64,000 bases of DNA from the NCBI GenBank assembly GCA_009840385.1, contig VXNX01000005.1, forward strand, positions 1 through 64,000, written 5' to 3'. Position 1 is the first letter of the stretch, and the number at the start of each line of letters is the position of its first letter. Shown piece after piece: positions 43,669 through 51,952 of the stretch. The DNA is from Candidatus Dadabacteria bacterium. GTDB taxonomy: Bacteria; Desulfobacterota_D; UBA1144; Nemesobacterales; Nemesobacteraceae. The notes below the pieces were generated by a model that worked only from the letters and a program-made list of their open reading frames with translations, ran no database searches and was not told the DNA's origin. The translations under genes and the position numbers were made by a program.

Positions 43669-45255
43669 TTACCGGAAAAGATCAAGAATTTTGCCAAACT
43701 GCGAGAATATGTCTCCGCGCATCCTGAGAATGTCGTTATACAAGGCTGCGGCCATGATGAAAATAAGGAAGGAAAACCCTATTCTCTGGGTTATCTCAAG
43801 GGTTTTCACGCTAAGAGGCTTTCTCTTTATCTTCTCAATGCCCAGATAAAGCAGGTGTCCTCCGTCAAGCATTGGTATGGGGAGGAGGTTTATTAACGCA
43901 AGATTTATGCTTATAAGAGAGGTGAACTGAAGGAGATTCGATATACCGCTTTGGGCTACGTCTCCTGATACCTTTGCTATGAGAAGGGGCCCTGCGACCG
44001 TTTTACCTGCAGTGGCAAGCGCTATTTTCCCGGTTACGAGCTTGAACAGAAATCCGAAGAAAAGAATGGTAATCTCAACCGTCATGCGAGCCGCTTCGGC
44101 TATCCCCTTGCGAAGCGATTCGAAAAAACCGTATTTCTTGAGCACGCTGTCCGTACTGGGAGTAATGCCGACTATGTAGCGCCCGACGCCTTTTTCCATT
44201 TCCGCCGCCAGACGAAAATTTATTTTCTCTCCTCCACGCTCGACCGTAAAATCAAGTTCCTTGCCCCCGCTCTCAGCTATTATGTCCGACATATGGTTCC
44301 AGTCCGTAACTTCTACGCCGTCTATCGCCTTTATCTTGTCTCCCGGGCGTATTCCCGCTCTCCAGGCGGGACGTCCCTCTGATACCTGCTCTATGTTCGC
44401 GGCTATGGGTCTTGCAAATCCGGTCTCTACCCTGCCGTCGGAGCCGGCTTCCGCGAAGAGCGTGAGAGTTCTGGTTTCGCTTCCGGTTCTCACCCTGAAT
44501 TCAAGCAACGAATCGGGGTTTGAGTGGACGGCAATGTTTACGTCTTTCCAGTTTTTCACCTCTTTTCCGTTTATGCTCAGTATCCTGTCGCCCGCGGCAA
44601 ATCCTGAGAGATGGGCTGGGGAATCTTTCTTCACGTAGGTTATGTCCGGAGGGTCCTCCAGATAACCGGAGACGCTTATTCCGAACATGAACACAAGAGG
44701 CATGAAGAAAAAGGGAATTATGAAATTCATGGCAGGCCCTGCTATGACCACCAAGAACCTGTCGGTAAGAGACTTGCCGGAAAATCCCCTTTGGTAGTCC
44801 TTCTCGTAATAGGCTTCTATTTCATAAAGGGCCGAGCGGTTGACCGGTAAAGTGTAGATTTTTCCGTCTCTTTCAACTTCAAGTTCTTTTTCTTGGTTCG
44901 GGTCTGATTTCAGGGCGTAGAGAAGTTTTTCCCAGCTTGCGTATTCCTCAAGTCTGAATCCCTTTATTCCCGTGATTCTGTCCCCTGAGGCAAGTGGCGA
45001 TTCCGTGTCCGAGACTCTCTCGACAATTATGTTGTTCTCCTTGCCCTCGCCGTACATCTTGACGTACCCGCCGAGGGGGAGGGCCGAGACTAGATATTCC
45101 GTTTCACCTCTTACGAAAGAAACGAGTTTGGGGCCGAAGCCCAGAGAGAACTTCTCAACCCTGATATTGCTCCTTTTCGCGAGCAGAAAATGTCCCAACT
45201 CGTGAAAGAAGACGAGAATTCCTATTACGAAGATAAAAGCAAGGATTGTGACCAT
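43669..45255 (-). CDS. rseP: Site-2 intramembrane metalloprotease RseP with an extra PDZ-like segment
   Basis: 528 residues, about 75 longer than usual RseP. The zinc motif HELGH is at 18-22 in the first helix, and NLLPIPMLDGGHLLYL near the C-terminus supplies the third ligand. Two normal PDZ domains lie between helices two and three (SPAHLSGFAAGDRILSINGK; PAWRAGIRPGDKIKAIDGVE). A third PDZ-like stretch (SPLASGDRITGIKGFRLE, then a strand KIYTLPV) sits before helix two at about 85-150, where most homologues are shorter. RseP releases anti-sigma factors such as RseA and clears signal peptides. It follows dxr after two bases. Confidence 0.92.
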   Translation of the reverse strand: MVTILAFIFVIGILVFFHELGHFLLAKRSNIRVEKFSLGFGPKLVSFVRGETEYLVSALPLGGYVKMYGEGKENNIIVERVSDTESPLASGDRITGIKGFRLEEYASWEKLLYALKSDPNQEKELEVERDGKIYTLPVNRSALYEIEAYYEKDYQRGFSGKSLTDRFLVVIAGPAMNFIIPFFFMPLVFMFGISVSGYLEDPPDITYVKKDSPAHLSGFAAGDRILSINGKEVKNWKDVNIAVHSNPDSLLEFRVRTGSETRTLTLFAEAGSDGRVETGFARPIAANIEQVSEGRPAWRAGIRPGDKIKAIDGVEVTDWNHMSDIIAESGGKELDFTVERGGEKINFRLAAEMEKGVGRYIVGITPSTDSVLKKYGFFESLRKGIAEAARMTVEITILFFGFLFKLVTGKIALATAGKTVAGPLLIAKVSGDVAQSGISNLLQFTSLISINLALINLLPIPMLDGGHLLYLGIEKIKRKPLSVKTLEITQRIGFSFLIFIMAAALYNDILRMRGDIFSQFGKILDLFR

Positions 45256-45257
45256 AG

Positions 45258-46415
45258 CTAAGAAAGAAGGCTCTCCATTACCGAACCGGCAGCACTTCTA
45301 GACCACCTGTCCGCCTCTAATATATTGTCAAGACACCCCGAGTCAAGTTTGTCGTGACGCTCAAGAGTTTCCCTTACGATCGGGATTATGTCGGTGAATT
45401 TTATTCTTTCGCCAAGAAACGCGTTTACGGCAACTTCGTTTGCCGCGTTTAGCACGGTGGGGTAGGTGCCTCCCATCCTGAGACATTCAACCGCTATCGC
45501 AGGAGCCTCGAATTTATCGGTATCAAGTCTCTCAAACGTAATGTCCGAGAGGTCGTCCGGCGAGACAGCGGAGTGGCCAAGATCAAGCCTCTGGGGGTAG
45601 GAAAGCGCGCAGGCTATCGGTATTTTCATGTCCGAAGCGGAAAGATGGGTTATAAACGAGCCGTCAACATACTCAAGGATTGAATGCACTATACTCTGGG
45701 GATGTACCCAGATCGATATTTTCTCGGGGGGCATGTCAAAAAACCACCTAGCCTCTATAATCTCAAATCCTTTATTCATCAGCGTTGCCGAATCTATGGT
45801 TATTTTATCTCCCATTTTCCACGTGGGATGGCAAAGCGCGTCGGCAACCGTGACTTTTTCCAGATCTTCCCTCGGAGTTTTGCGAAATGGTCCGCCCGAT
45901 GCTGTTATAATGATCCGCTTGAGAAATTCGCGGTCTCTCTCCAGAAGAGTCTGGAAAATGGCGCTGTGTTCGCTGTCCACGGGAAGTAGGGTGACGTCTT
46001 GGTTTCTTGCCTCGGAAATGAGAAGACCTCCGGCGACCACTAGGGATTCCTTGTTCGCTATTGCCACATCTCTTCCGGCCCGTATTGCGGAGAGGGTAGG
46101 CAGAAGACCTGGGAAACCGACCATGGAGGATATTACCAGATCGCAATCCCCTTCCGTCGCAACCGCTATGTTTCCTTCGTTTCCGTAATGTATCTGTGTT
46201 TTCGGACTGGCGATTTCCCTGAGTCGCTCCGAGTCTTCCTTTCGTGCGACAGATACTATCTTAGGAGCAAACTCCGCTACTTGTTCCGCCAGAAGATCAA
46301 TGTTTTTTCCCGCGCAAATGCCCGTGACCTCGAACCTCTCCGGGAATCTTCGTACTATCTCGAGTGTCTGAGATCCGATCGAACCGGTTGATCCGAGTAT
46401 GGAGATTTTCTTCAA
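45258..46415 (-). CDS. dxr: 1-deoxy-D-xylulose 5-phosphate reductoisomerase
   Basis: 385 residues. Converts DXP to MEP with NADPH, the committed MEP-pathway step. ILGSTGSIGSQTLE binds NADPH; IANKESLVVAG, LLPVDSEHSAIFQ and TASGGPFRK form the active site with its metal. It is between uppS and rseP with gaps of one and two bases. The usual cdsA of this neighbourhood is absent. Confidence 0.97.
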   Translation of the reverse strand: MKKISILGSTGSIGSQTLEIVRRFPERFEVTGICAGKNIDLLAEQVAEFAPKIVSVARKEDSERLREIASPKTQIHYGNEGNIAVATEGDCDLVISSMVGFPGLLPTLSAIRAGRDVAIANKESLVVAGGLLISEARNQDVTLLPVDSEHSAIFQTLLERDREFLKRIIITASGGPFRKTPREDLEKVTVADALCHPTWKMGDKITIDSATLMNKGFEIIEARWFFDMPPEKISIWVHPQSIVHSILEYVDGSFITHLSASDMKIPIACALSYPQRLDLGHSAVSPDDLSDITFERLDTDKFEAPAIAVECLRMGGTYPTVLNAANEVAVNAFLGERIKFTDIIPIVRETLERHDKLDSGCLDNILEADRWSRSAAGSVMESLLS

Positions 46416-46416
46416 T

Positions 46417-47157
46417 CTAGCGCCCTTTCTCCCGTATCTGCTCTCCCGTCAGGCCGAATCTTCTTTCCCTGTTACGGTAATTGGCGATGGCCTTTAGCAG
46501 GTGCCTTCTTCTGAAATTCGGCCAGAGCGTCTTAGTGACGTATATTTCGGCATAGGCAAGCTGCCAGAGAAGAAAGTTGGAAAGTCTCATCTCTCCCCCG
46601 GTTCTTATGAGCAGGTCCGGTTCCGGCAGACGGGAAGTATAGAGATATTCCTGGAAATCCTCCTCGGTCACCGTTTTTTTCTTCCCCTCCGCGATTATGC
46701 TGTTCACGGCGTTAATTATTTCCTCTCTGCCCCCGTAGCTGAGCGCCAGTGTTATGGTCAGGGAGTCGCATTTCTCCGTCATTTTCATCACGCGCCCGAG
46801 GAGCTTGCGTATGTCCGGCGGGAGGTTCGAGAGGTTGCCGATTGCGTTCAGTCTCGTGTTCTGCGCAAGCAGCTTTTCGCCTTCGCTTGAGAGGTAATTC
46901 CTTAAGAGATCCATCAGTGCGAGAACCTCTTTTCCCGGTCTTTTCCAGTTCTGGGCAGAAAACGCATAAAGGGTTACGTACTCTATTCCGATTTCACGCG
47001 CGGCCCGGACCACGGATCTTGCCGATTTTATTCCTTCCCTGTGACCGATCAGCCTGTCAAGATTCTTACGCCGCGCCCATCTTCCGTTGCCGTCCATTAT
47101 TATGACAACGTGCCGGGGAATAGGACCCGGTATGGGGGTATCATGGTTTTTCTGCAT
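46417..47157 (-). CDS. uppS: Isoprenyl (undecaprenyl) diphosphate synthase
   Basis: 246 residues. Cis-prenyltransferase that makes the undecaprenyl carrier for cell-wall synthesis. VVIIMDGNGRWARRKNLD with the catalytic Asp, GHREGIKSARSVV, TLYAFSAQNWKRP and LLIRTGGEMRLSNFL are the five-region motifs of the family. It starts the uppS-dxr-rseP run; a small membrane-protein gene lies 40 bases upstream. Confidence 0.96.
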   Translation of the reverse strand: MQKNHDTPIPGPIPRHVVIIMDGNGRWARRKNLDRLIGHREGIKSARSVVRAAREIGIEYVTLYAFSAQNWKRPGKEVLALMDLLRNYLSSEGEKLLAQNTRLNAIGNLSNLPPDIRKLLGRVMKMTEKCDSLTITLALSYGGREEIINAVNSIIAEGKKKTVTEEDFQEYLYTSRLPEPDLLIRTGGEMRLSNFLLWQLAYAEIYVTKTLWPNFRRRHLLKAIANYRNRERRFGLTGEQIREKGR

Positions 47158-47197
47158 TGCAAGACACTGTCCGCGAGCTTTGCCAACGACCGTCGTT

Positions 47198-47416
47198 CTA
47201 ATTCGCTGCCCCGTAGAGATAAGAAACGGGATATGCGATCAGAACGACCGTAAAGAATACCACCATGGCCACGATCAGGGCGACCGGGTATACAAAAAGA
47301 ACCCCTAGGTAAAAAAGGGCCTTTTTCAGCGGAATCCATTCCCGGGATACTTCGGGAAGGTCGGAAACACAGCTTTTGACAAATCTTGATATTATTCCAG
47401 TAAAAAGTGTGGACAT
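47198..47416 (-). CDS. Unknown small membrane protein upstream of uppS
   Basis: 72 residues. An N-terminal amphipathic part (SRFVKSCVSDLPEVSREWIP) is followed by two closely spaced hydrophobic helices (ALFYLGVLFVYPVALIVAMV, then FFTVVLIAYPVSYLYG), as in small hairpin membrane proteins. The ATG at 47416 has no clear ribosome binding site. It is same-strand as uppS, where the frr or cdsA genes of other genomes would lie. Coding is likely but not certain. Confidence 0.5.
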   Translation of the reverse strand: MSTLFTGIISRFVKSCVSDLPEVSREWIPLKKALFYLGVLFVYPVALIVAMVVFFTVVLIAYPVSYLYGAAN

Positions 47417-47542
47417 ATGAGTGAACCGATCTGCCGTAAACCTATCTTATTTCCCCTTTTTCATCAAGGGCAAAATCTCTGCTTTATTCGCTTTATCCAA
47501 AAAAATTCCCTTTCAGGTAAACTACCGAAAACGTAGGTCGTA

Positions 47543-48685
47543 ATGAGAAAATTCCGCTTTTTTTTCATAGTATGCGCATTAGTTCCGGCTTTTCTTCTTT
47601 CAACTCCACTTCTCGCAAAAGAAGACACGTACAGGGGTCTCTCGGACTTTGCAAAAGCACTTAATCTCATAGAAAAAAACTATGTGGAAGAGGTCTCCTC
47701 TGAGCAGCTGGCCCGAAGCGCTATAAAGGGCATGTTTGATTCTCTTGATCCCTATTCGGTTTATCTCTCATCTGAGGGGCTGAGGAATCTTGAGATAGGC
47801 ACGATGGGGGAATTTGAAGGTATAGGAGTTGAGATTACCGTGCGCGACGGGTTTCTGACTGTTATATCTCCGATTGAGGGGGGTCCGGCGCAGGAAGCCG
47901 GCGTGAAATCGGGAGACGTAATCGTCTCGATAGACGGAGAGAGCACCGAGAAAACCAACATAGTTGACGCCTTGGAGCGCATAAGGGGTAGAGAGGGAAC
48001 TAAAGTTAACATCGTCGTGAGAAGGGAAGGAACCAAGGAGGAAGACCATGAATTCACCATTACAAGACGCATGGTGAAGCTCAGAAGCGTTGAATCCAGG
48101 CTGGTTGAAAAAGACATAGGATATATAAAGCTCTCGCAGTTCCACAGGGACTCCGCAGATGAGTTCCTCAGCTCCTACAGGGGGCTTGAAGAGGAAAACG
48201 GCGCGAAGCTCGGAGGACTTGTCCTTGACCTGAGAAACAACCCTGGAGGGCTGCTTGAGCAGGCGCTCGCGCTTTGTGACATGTTCATCGACAAAGGACT
48301 TATCCTCAACGTGAAGGGAAGGTCTGAGCGGACTTCAAAGGAATATTTTGCCAGAGAGGGGATGGAGATACCGACCGATCACGTTGCCGTGATCGTGAAC
48401 CAGGGAAGTGCTAGCGCTTCTGAGGTTCTGGCCGGAGCTCTTAAAGACAGCGGCAGGGCAAAGATAGTCGGTACAAGAACATTCGGAAAGGGATCGGTCC
48501 AGTCCGTAATAGAACTCTCCGGGGAAACGGGAGTGAAGATAACCACGGCGAGACTTCTCACTCCGAGTGGGATTCTGATAGATGACAAGGGAATAGAACC
48601 TGATATCTTTGTTGAAGGTGGCGAGAAGGATCCTTCCTCCGACCCGCAACTTGCAAGAGCGCTCGAAACCATAAAACGCATGTGA
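47543..48685 (+). CDS. ctp: C-terminal processing peptidase (S41A, PDZ)
   Basis: 380 residues. Signal peptide (1-25, ending LLAK), then a tail-specific protease: N-terminal helices, a PDZ domain (about 85-165, GIGVEITVRDGFLTV), and the catalytic domain with the nucleophile in NQGSASASEVLAGAL and the lysine base in RTFGKGSVQ. It cuts C-termini of periplasmic proteins. The deacetylase gene follows after 13 bases; envC-like genes often found upstream of this pair are missing. Confidence 0.94.
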   Translation: MRKFRFFFIVCALVPAFLLSTPLLAKEDTYRGLSDFAKALNLIEKNYVEEVSSEQLARSAIKGMFDSLDPYSVYLSSEGLRNLEIGTMGEFEGIGVEITVRDGFLTVISPIEGGPAQEAGVKSGDVIVSIDGESTEKTNIVDALERIRGREGTKVNIVVRREGTKEEDHEFTITRRMVKLRSVESRLVEKDIGYIKLSQFHRDSADEFLSSYRGLEEENGAKLGGLVLDLRNNPGGLLEQALALCDMFIDKGLILNVKGRSERTSKEYFAREGMEIPTDHVAVIVNQGSASASEVLAGALKDSGRAKIVGTRTFGKGSVQSVIELSGETGVKITTARLLTPSGILIDDKGIEPDIFVEGGEKDPSSDPQLARALETIKRM

Positions 48686-48698
48686 GGAACCAGAAGCC

Positions 48699-49589
48699 TT
48701 GAGTCAGAAGAGACGAACGAAGAAAAAACCGTCTGCCGGAAGAAGCGGCGCTAAAAAGAACACTGCAAGGCTTTCCCACGCAGTTTTGGTTCTGCTTTTC
48801 TTCTTCGCTTTTTCGATTTTCGGCCTCCGGTATGTCGGGAAGTTTATTGACGAATGGTCCCCCCGTGAAGTTGCGCCAACGGTGTCGGATAAGACCGCGG
48901 AGAAAGAGCCCAGGCGTCCCGGAGTCATTCTCATAATAGATGACTTAGGAGGTGACAAAGAAGCGATTGACAGGCTCCTCAGGATCAAGCAGCCGCTTAA
49001 CTTGGCTGTGCTTCCCCATCTTTCCCATTCCCGCTACGCTGCGCGTGCCGCTTATCGCGGAGGAAAGGACGTGATTCTCCACCTTCCCATGGAACCCAAG
49101 TATTCTTCAGGCTACACGGCCGATGACGCGGGAGAGGGAGTTTTGCTTCTCGGCTTCTCCATAGACCAGATAAGGGAGGAGCTTAGAAGAAACATCATGG
49201 CCGTCCCCAATGTTGCCGGGGTCAACAACCATATGGGTTCCAAATTCATGGAAAATGAAGAGCCTGTGAGAACAGTTATGAAGGAGTTAAAAGCCAGGGA
49301 TCTTTATTTCGTTGACAGCCTTACGACCTCGAACTCCCGTGGATACAGCGTAGCGAAGCAGCTTGGAGTAAAGACTCTTAAAAGGGATGTATTTATTGAC
49401 CAAAGTGGGAGGGGCAGGGAATACACCATAGAGCAGCTTGACCGGCTGGTAAGGATAGCCGAGAAAAACGGTATGGCCGTGGGCATAGGCCATCCTTATC
49501 CGGAGACGATAGACGTCCTTGCTGAGTACATGCCCAAAGTTGAGGGAAAAGTGGAATTCATGAAGATATCGACAACCGCTTTGAACTGA
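48699..49589 (+). CDS. Divergent polysaccharide deacetylase family protein
   Basis: 296 residues from a TTG at 48699. Basic N-terminus, one membrane anchor (about 27-47, HAVLVLLFFFAFSIFGLRYV), then a YibQ/DUF610-type domain: VILIIDDLGGDKEAID with metal Asp, VILHLPMEPKYSSG, GVNNHMGSKFMENE and YFVDSLTTSNS. The carbohydrate esterase-4-like barrel keeps the His/Asp set. It commonly follows ctp, and its substrate (a cell-wall glycan) is not established. Confidence 0.88.
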   Translation: MSQKRRTKKKPSAGRSGAKKNTARLSHAVLVLLFFFAFSIFGLRYVGKFIDEWSPREVAPTVSDKTAEKEPRRPGVILIIDDLGGDKEAIDRLLRIKQPLNLAVLPHLSHSRYAARAAYRGGKDVILHLPMEPKYSSGYTADDAGEGVLLLGFSIDQIREELRRNIMAVPNVAGVNNHMGSKFMENEEPVRTVMKELKARDLYFVDSLTTSNSRGYSVAKQLGVKTLKRDVFIDQSGRGREYTIEQLDRLVRIAEKNGMAVGIGHPYPETIDVLAEYMPKVEGKVEFMKISTTALN

Positions 49590-49624
49590 ACGGTTGCGGA
49601 GGAGAAACCTGAAAGAGGATTGTC

Positions 49625-49813
49625 ATGGGACTTGTGGATGAGATCAGAAACAGGCGGGACTCGTGGAGTCGCAGACTTGAGGAGCAGAGAGTTTCCCAAG
49701 AACCGTACGACCATGAATTTGAGAAGAGAAACGCTCGAAAAATCGAGGAAGAAATAAAAAAGAACCGGGAGATGGTCGGAAAGTTCCCGCCCGTGGAAAA
49801 GCCATCGAAATGA
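49625..49813 (+). CDS. Unknown small charged protein
   Basis: 62 residues, ATG at 49625 preceded by GAGGAT. Highly charged and helical (NRRDSWSRRLEEQRVSQE, then KRNARKIEEEIKKNREM), ending in a Pro-rich tail. No motif recognised. It sits 36 bases after the deacetylase gene and before the rpsU promoter; coding potential is supported by the ribosome binding site and a lack of any overlapping feature. Confidence 0.5.
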   Translation: MGLVDEIRNRRDSWSRRLEEQRVSQEPYDHEFEKRNARKIEEEIKKNREMVGKFPPVEKPSK

Positions 49814-49841
49814 TCAGTGTGGGGAAGCCAGCGAGGGTAAT

Positions 49842-49870
49842 TTGACAACGCTTTTTGTATCCTTTAAGCT
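49842..49870 (+). promoter_or_regulatory. Probable promoter of the rpsU-dnaG-rpoD operon
   Basis: Consensus TTGACA at 49842-49847, with a weak -10 (TAAGCT) 17 bases downstream at 49865-49870. It would give a leader of about 25 bases with GGAGG near 49887 before the TTG start of rpsU. Confidence 0.5.
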
Positions 49871-49903
49871 CTTCTCTCCCCTGAGGATGGAGGTTTTAGT
49901 TTT

Positions 49904-50092
49904 TTGCCAGGAATAACAGTAGGTAGCAGCGAAAGTATTGATAGTGCCCTAAAAAGGTTTAAGAAACAGGTTGAGAAGGGTGGGGTTCTTTCTGAAGTAA
50001 GGAAGAGAGAATACTACGAAAAACCGAGCGAAAAGAAAAAAAAGAAGCTGTTTGCCGCCAAAAAGCGCAGTTCAAGCAGAAAAAGAAGATAA
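49904..50092 (+). CDS. rpsU: 30S ribosomal protein S21
   Basis: 62 residues from a TTG at 49904 with GGAGG upstream. bS21: [34 protein letters not shown] and a Lys/Arg-rich tail. The first gene of the classical rpsU-dnaG-rpoD operon linking translation, replication and transcription. The tail ([19 protein letters not shown]) is normal for the family. Confidence 0.95.
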   Translation: MPGITVGSSESIDSALKRFKKQVEKGGVLSEVRKREYYEKPSEKKKKKLFAAKKRSSSRKRR

Positions 50093-50158
50093 TTTTCCTA
50101 GTTTGCGCGGTTTTCACCAGAAGTTATTTCCGAAGCCCCCCCGATCAAGTCGCTTTGA

Positions 50159-51952
50159 ATGAAGAGTTCTTCTTCCACATCAGCGATAGCGGACATAAAG
50201 GCAAGGCTCAGTATAGTGGACATTATACAGGGCTTTGTTTCCCTTAAAAAATCTGGGAAAAATTATATCGGGCTTTGCCCGTTCCACGACGACAATAATC
50301 CTTCCATGCACGTAAATGATGAGAAGGGCTTTTTCCACTGCTTCAGCTGCGGAGCCGGAGGGGATGTGTTCGGCTTCCTGATGAGGTACAGCAATATAGG
50401 CTTCCGCGAAGCCTTGAAGGAACTTGCGGCAAAAGCCGGAGTCAGGCTTCCGGCCCCGCGCCCGCGCACTAAAAGCGCGAGAAAAAAAGAGGCTGCCGCG
50501 GGGAGATTCTTTGAGATAAATTCCCTTGTCTCTTCGTTTTACAGCCAAAATCTTCTGGCCTCAAGGAAAAACTCCGCTCAAGCCAGAGAGTACCTTGAAT
50601 CAAGGGGAGTCACTTCGAAAGTAATAAAGGAATTCAAACTTGGCTTCGTCCCCGACAGCTGGGATGCCCTAATGAAATTTGCTTCCAGAAACAGTATTGG
50701 TATCGGGGAGCTTGAGGAACTTGGTCTTGTTGTTGCGAGGGAGAGCGGAAGCGGGCACTACGACCGGTTTAGAAACAGGATTATTTTTCCAATAAACGAG
50801 ATAACGGGACGAATTTGCGGTTTTGGCGGCAGAATTCTGGGCGAAGACGGGCCGGGACAGCCGAAATACATGAATTCTCCCGAATCCCCGGTTTTTGATA
50901 AAAAGAATGTCCTGTACGGACTTTACCACTCGAAAAATGAGATCGGAAGAAAGCGGAAAGCCGTTTTGGTTGAGGGCTACATGGATTTCATTAAGCTCTA
51001 CGCAAACGGAATACGCAACGTAGTTGCCACCTTGGGAACGGCCTTTACGAATGAACACGCCAGACTTCTGCGGCGTTTCTGCCAAGAGGTAGTGATTGTT
51101 TACGACGGTGATGCTGCGGGGATACGTTCTGCTGTCCGGGCCGGCGAAATTCTTCTGGAACAGGGAATTTCTTCGAGCATCTGCAGGATTCCCGACGGCC
51201 TTGATCCAGATGATTACCTGGGACTGCACGGTCCGGAAAGTCTCGGTGAACTGATTGAGGACGCCGTCGATGTCTCTGATTTCATTATTGACGATACTTT
51301 CACAAGATACAGGGAAAAGAAAATTTCTTCCGGAGAGTCGATCAGGTTTCTCGCGGATATGGTCTCAAAAATAAAAGACCCGGTCCGAAGGGCCGAGGCA
51401 GTCTCCAGGGCGACCGGTGTTTTCGGGATAAGGGAGTCTGAGTTCCTTTCTCTGGTAAAAAGCCCGGACCCAGGGAAAAACCGTGGGTCGCTTGCGCCTG
51501 TAGCTCTGGTTCCGGAGAAGAGCATTCACGAGAGAGAAATTGTGAGAATACTGCTTAAATTTCCTGGACTGCTCAGCGCCGAAAAAATAGAAAATATCGA
51601 AAAGCATTTTGAAAATGGTGATTTAAAGGTTATTCTCAAACGTGTGGGTGAAGGGGAGTTTACCGAAATCTCCTCCCTGATGAGTTCTTTTGAAGAAATC
51701 GAAATGCAGCAGTTGCTGAGTGAGTTGATTTTTTCTTCGGATGATTTGATAGACGAGACGACTTCGGAGAAAATATTAAACGACTGTGTGAGGGAGCTTG
51801 AACTGAGAGATATAGCTTTTAAGCGCAACGAAGTAATAGATAGAATCCGCAAGCAGCGCGACTCCTCGGACAAAAGTCTCGAAAGAGAACTTGTTGAGAA
51901 ATACAGGGATCTGGTGAGCATGGAAAAAGCCATAAGAGGAACTGTCAGTTGA
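50159..51952 (+). CDS. dnaG: DNA primase
   Basis: 597 residues. CHC2 zinc finger (CPFHDDNNPSMHV, FHCFSCGAGGDVFGF), RNA polymerase core, then Toprim: VLVEGYMDFIKLY and VIVYDGDAAGIRSA hold the metal residues. The C-terminal 150 residues fit the helicase-binding domain. It lies 66 bases after rpsU and its stop overlaps the rpoD start (TTGA). Confidence 0.97.
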   Translation: MKSSSSTSAIADIKARLSIVDIIQGFVSLKKSGKNYIGLCPFHDDNNPSMHVNDEKGFFHCFSCGAGGDVFGFLMRYSNIGFREALKELAAKAGVRLPAPRPRTKSARKKEAAAGRFFEINSLVSSFYSQNLLASRKNSAQAREYLESRGVTSKVIKEFKLGFVPDSWDALMKFASRNSIGIGELEELGLVVARESGSGHYDRFRNRIIFPINEITGRICGFGGRILGEDGPGQPKYMNSPESPVFDKKNVLYGLYHSKNEIGRKRKAVLVEGYMDFIKLYANGIRNVVATLGTAFTNEHARLLRRFCQEVVIVYDGDAAGIRSAVRAGEILLEQGISSSICRIPDGLDPDDYLGLHGPESLGELIEDAVDVSDFIIDDTFTRYREKKISSGESIRFLADMVSKIKDPVRRAEAVSRATGVFGIRESEFLSLVKSPDPGKNRGSLAPVALVPEKSIHEREIVRILLKFPGLLSAEKIENIEKHFENGDLKVILKRVGEGEFTEISSLMSSFEEIEMQQLLSELIFSSDDLIDETTSEKILNDCVRELELRDIAFKRNEVIDRIRKQRDSSDKSLERELVEKYRDLVSMEKAIRGTVS

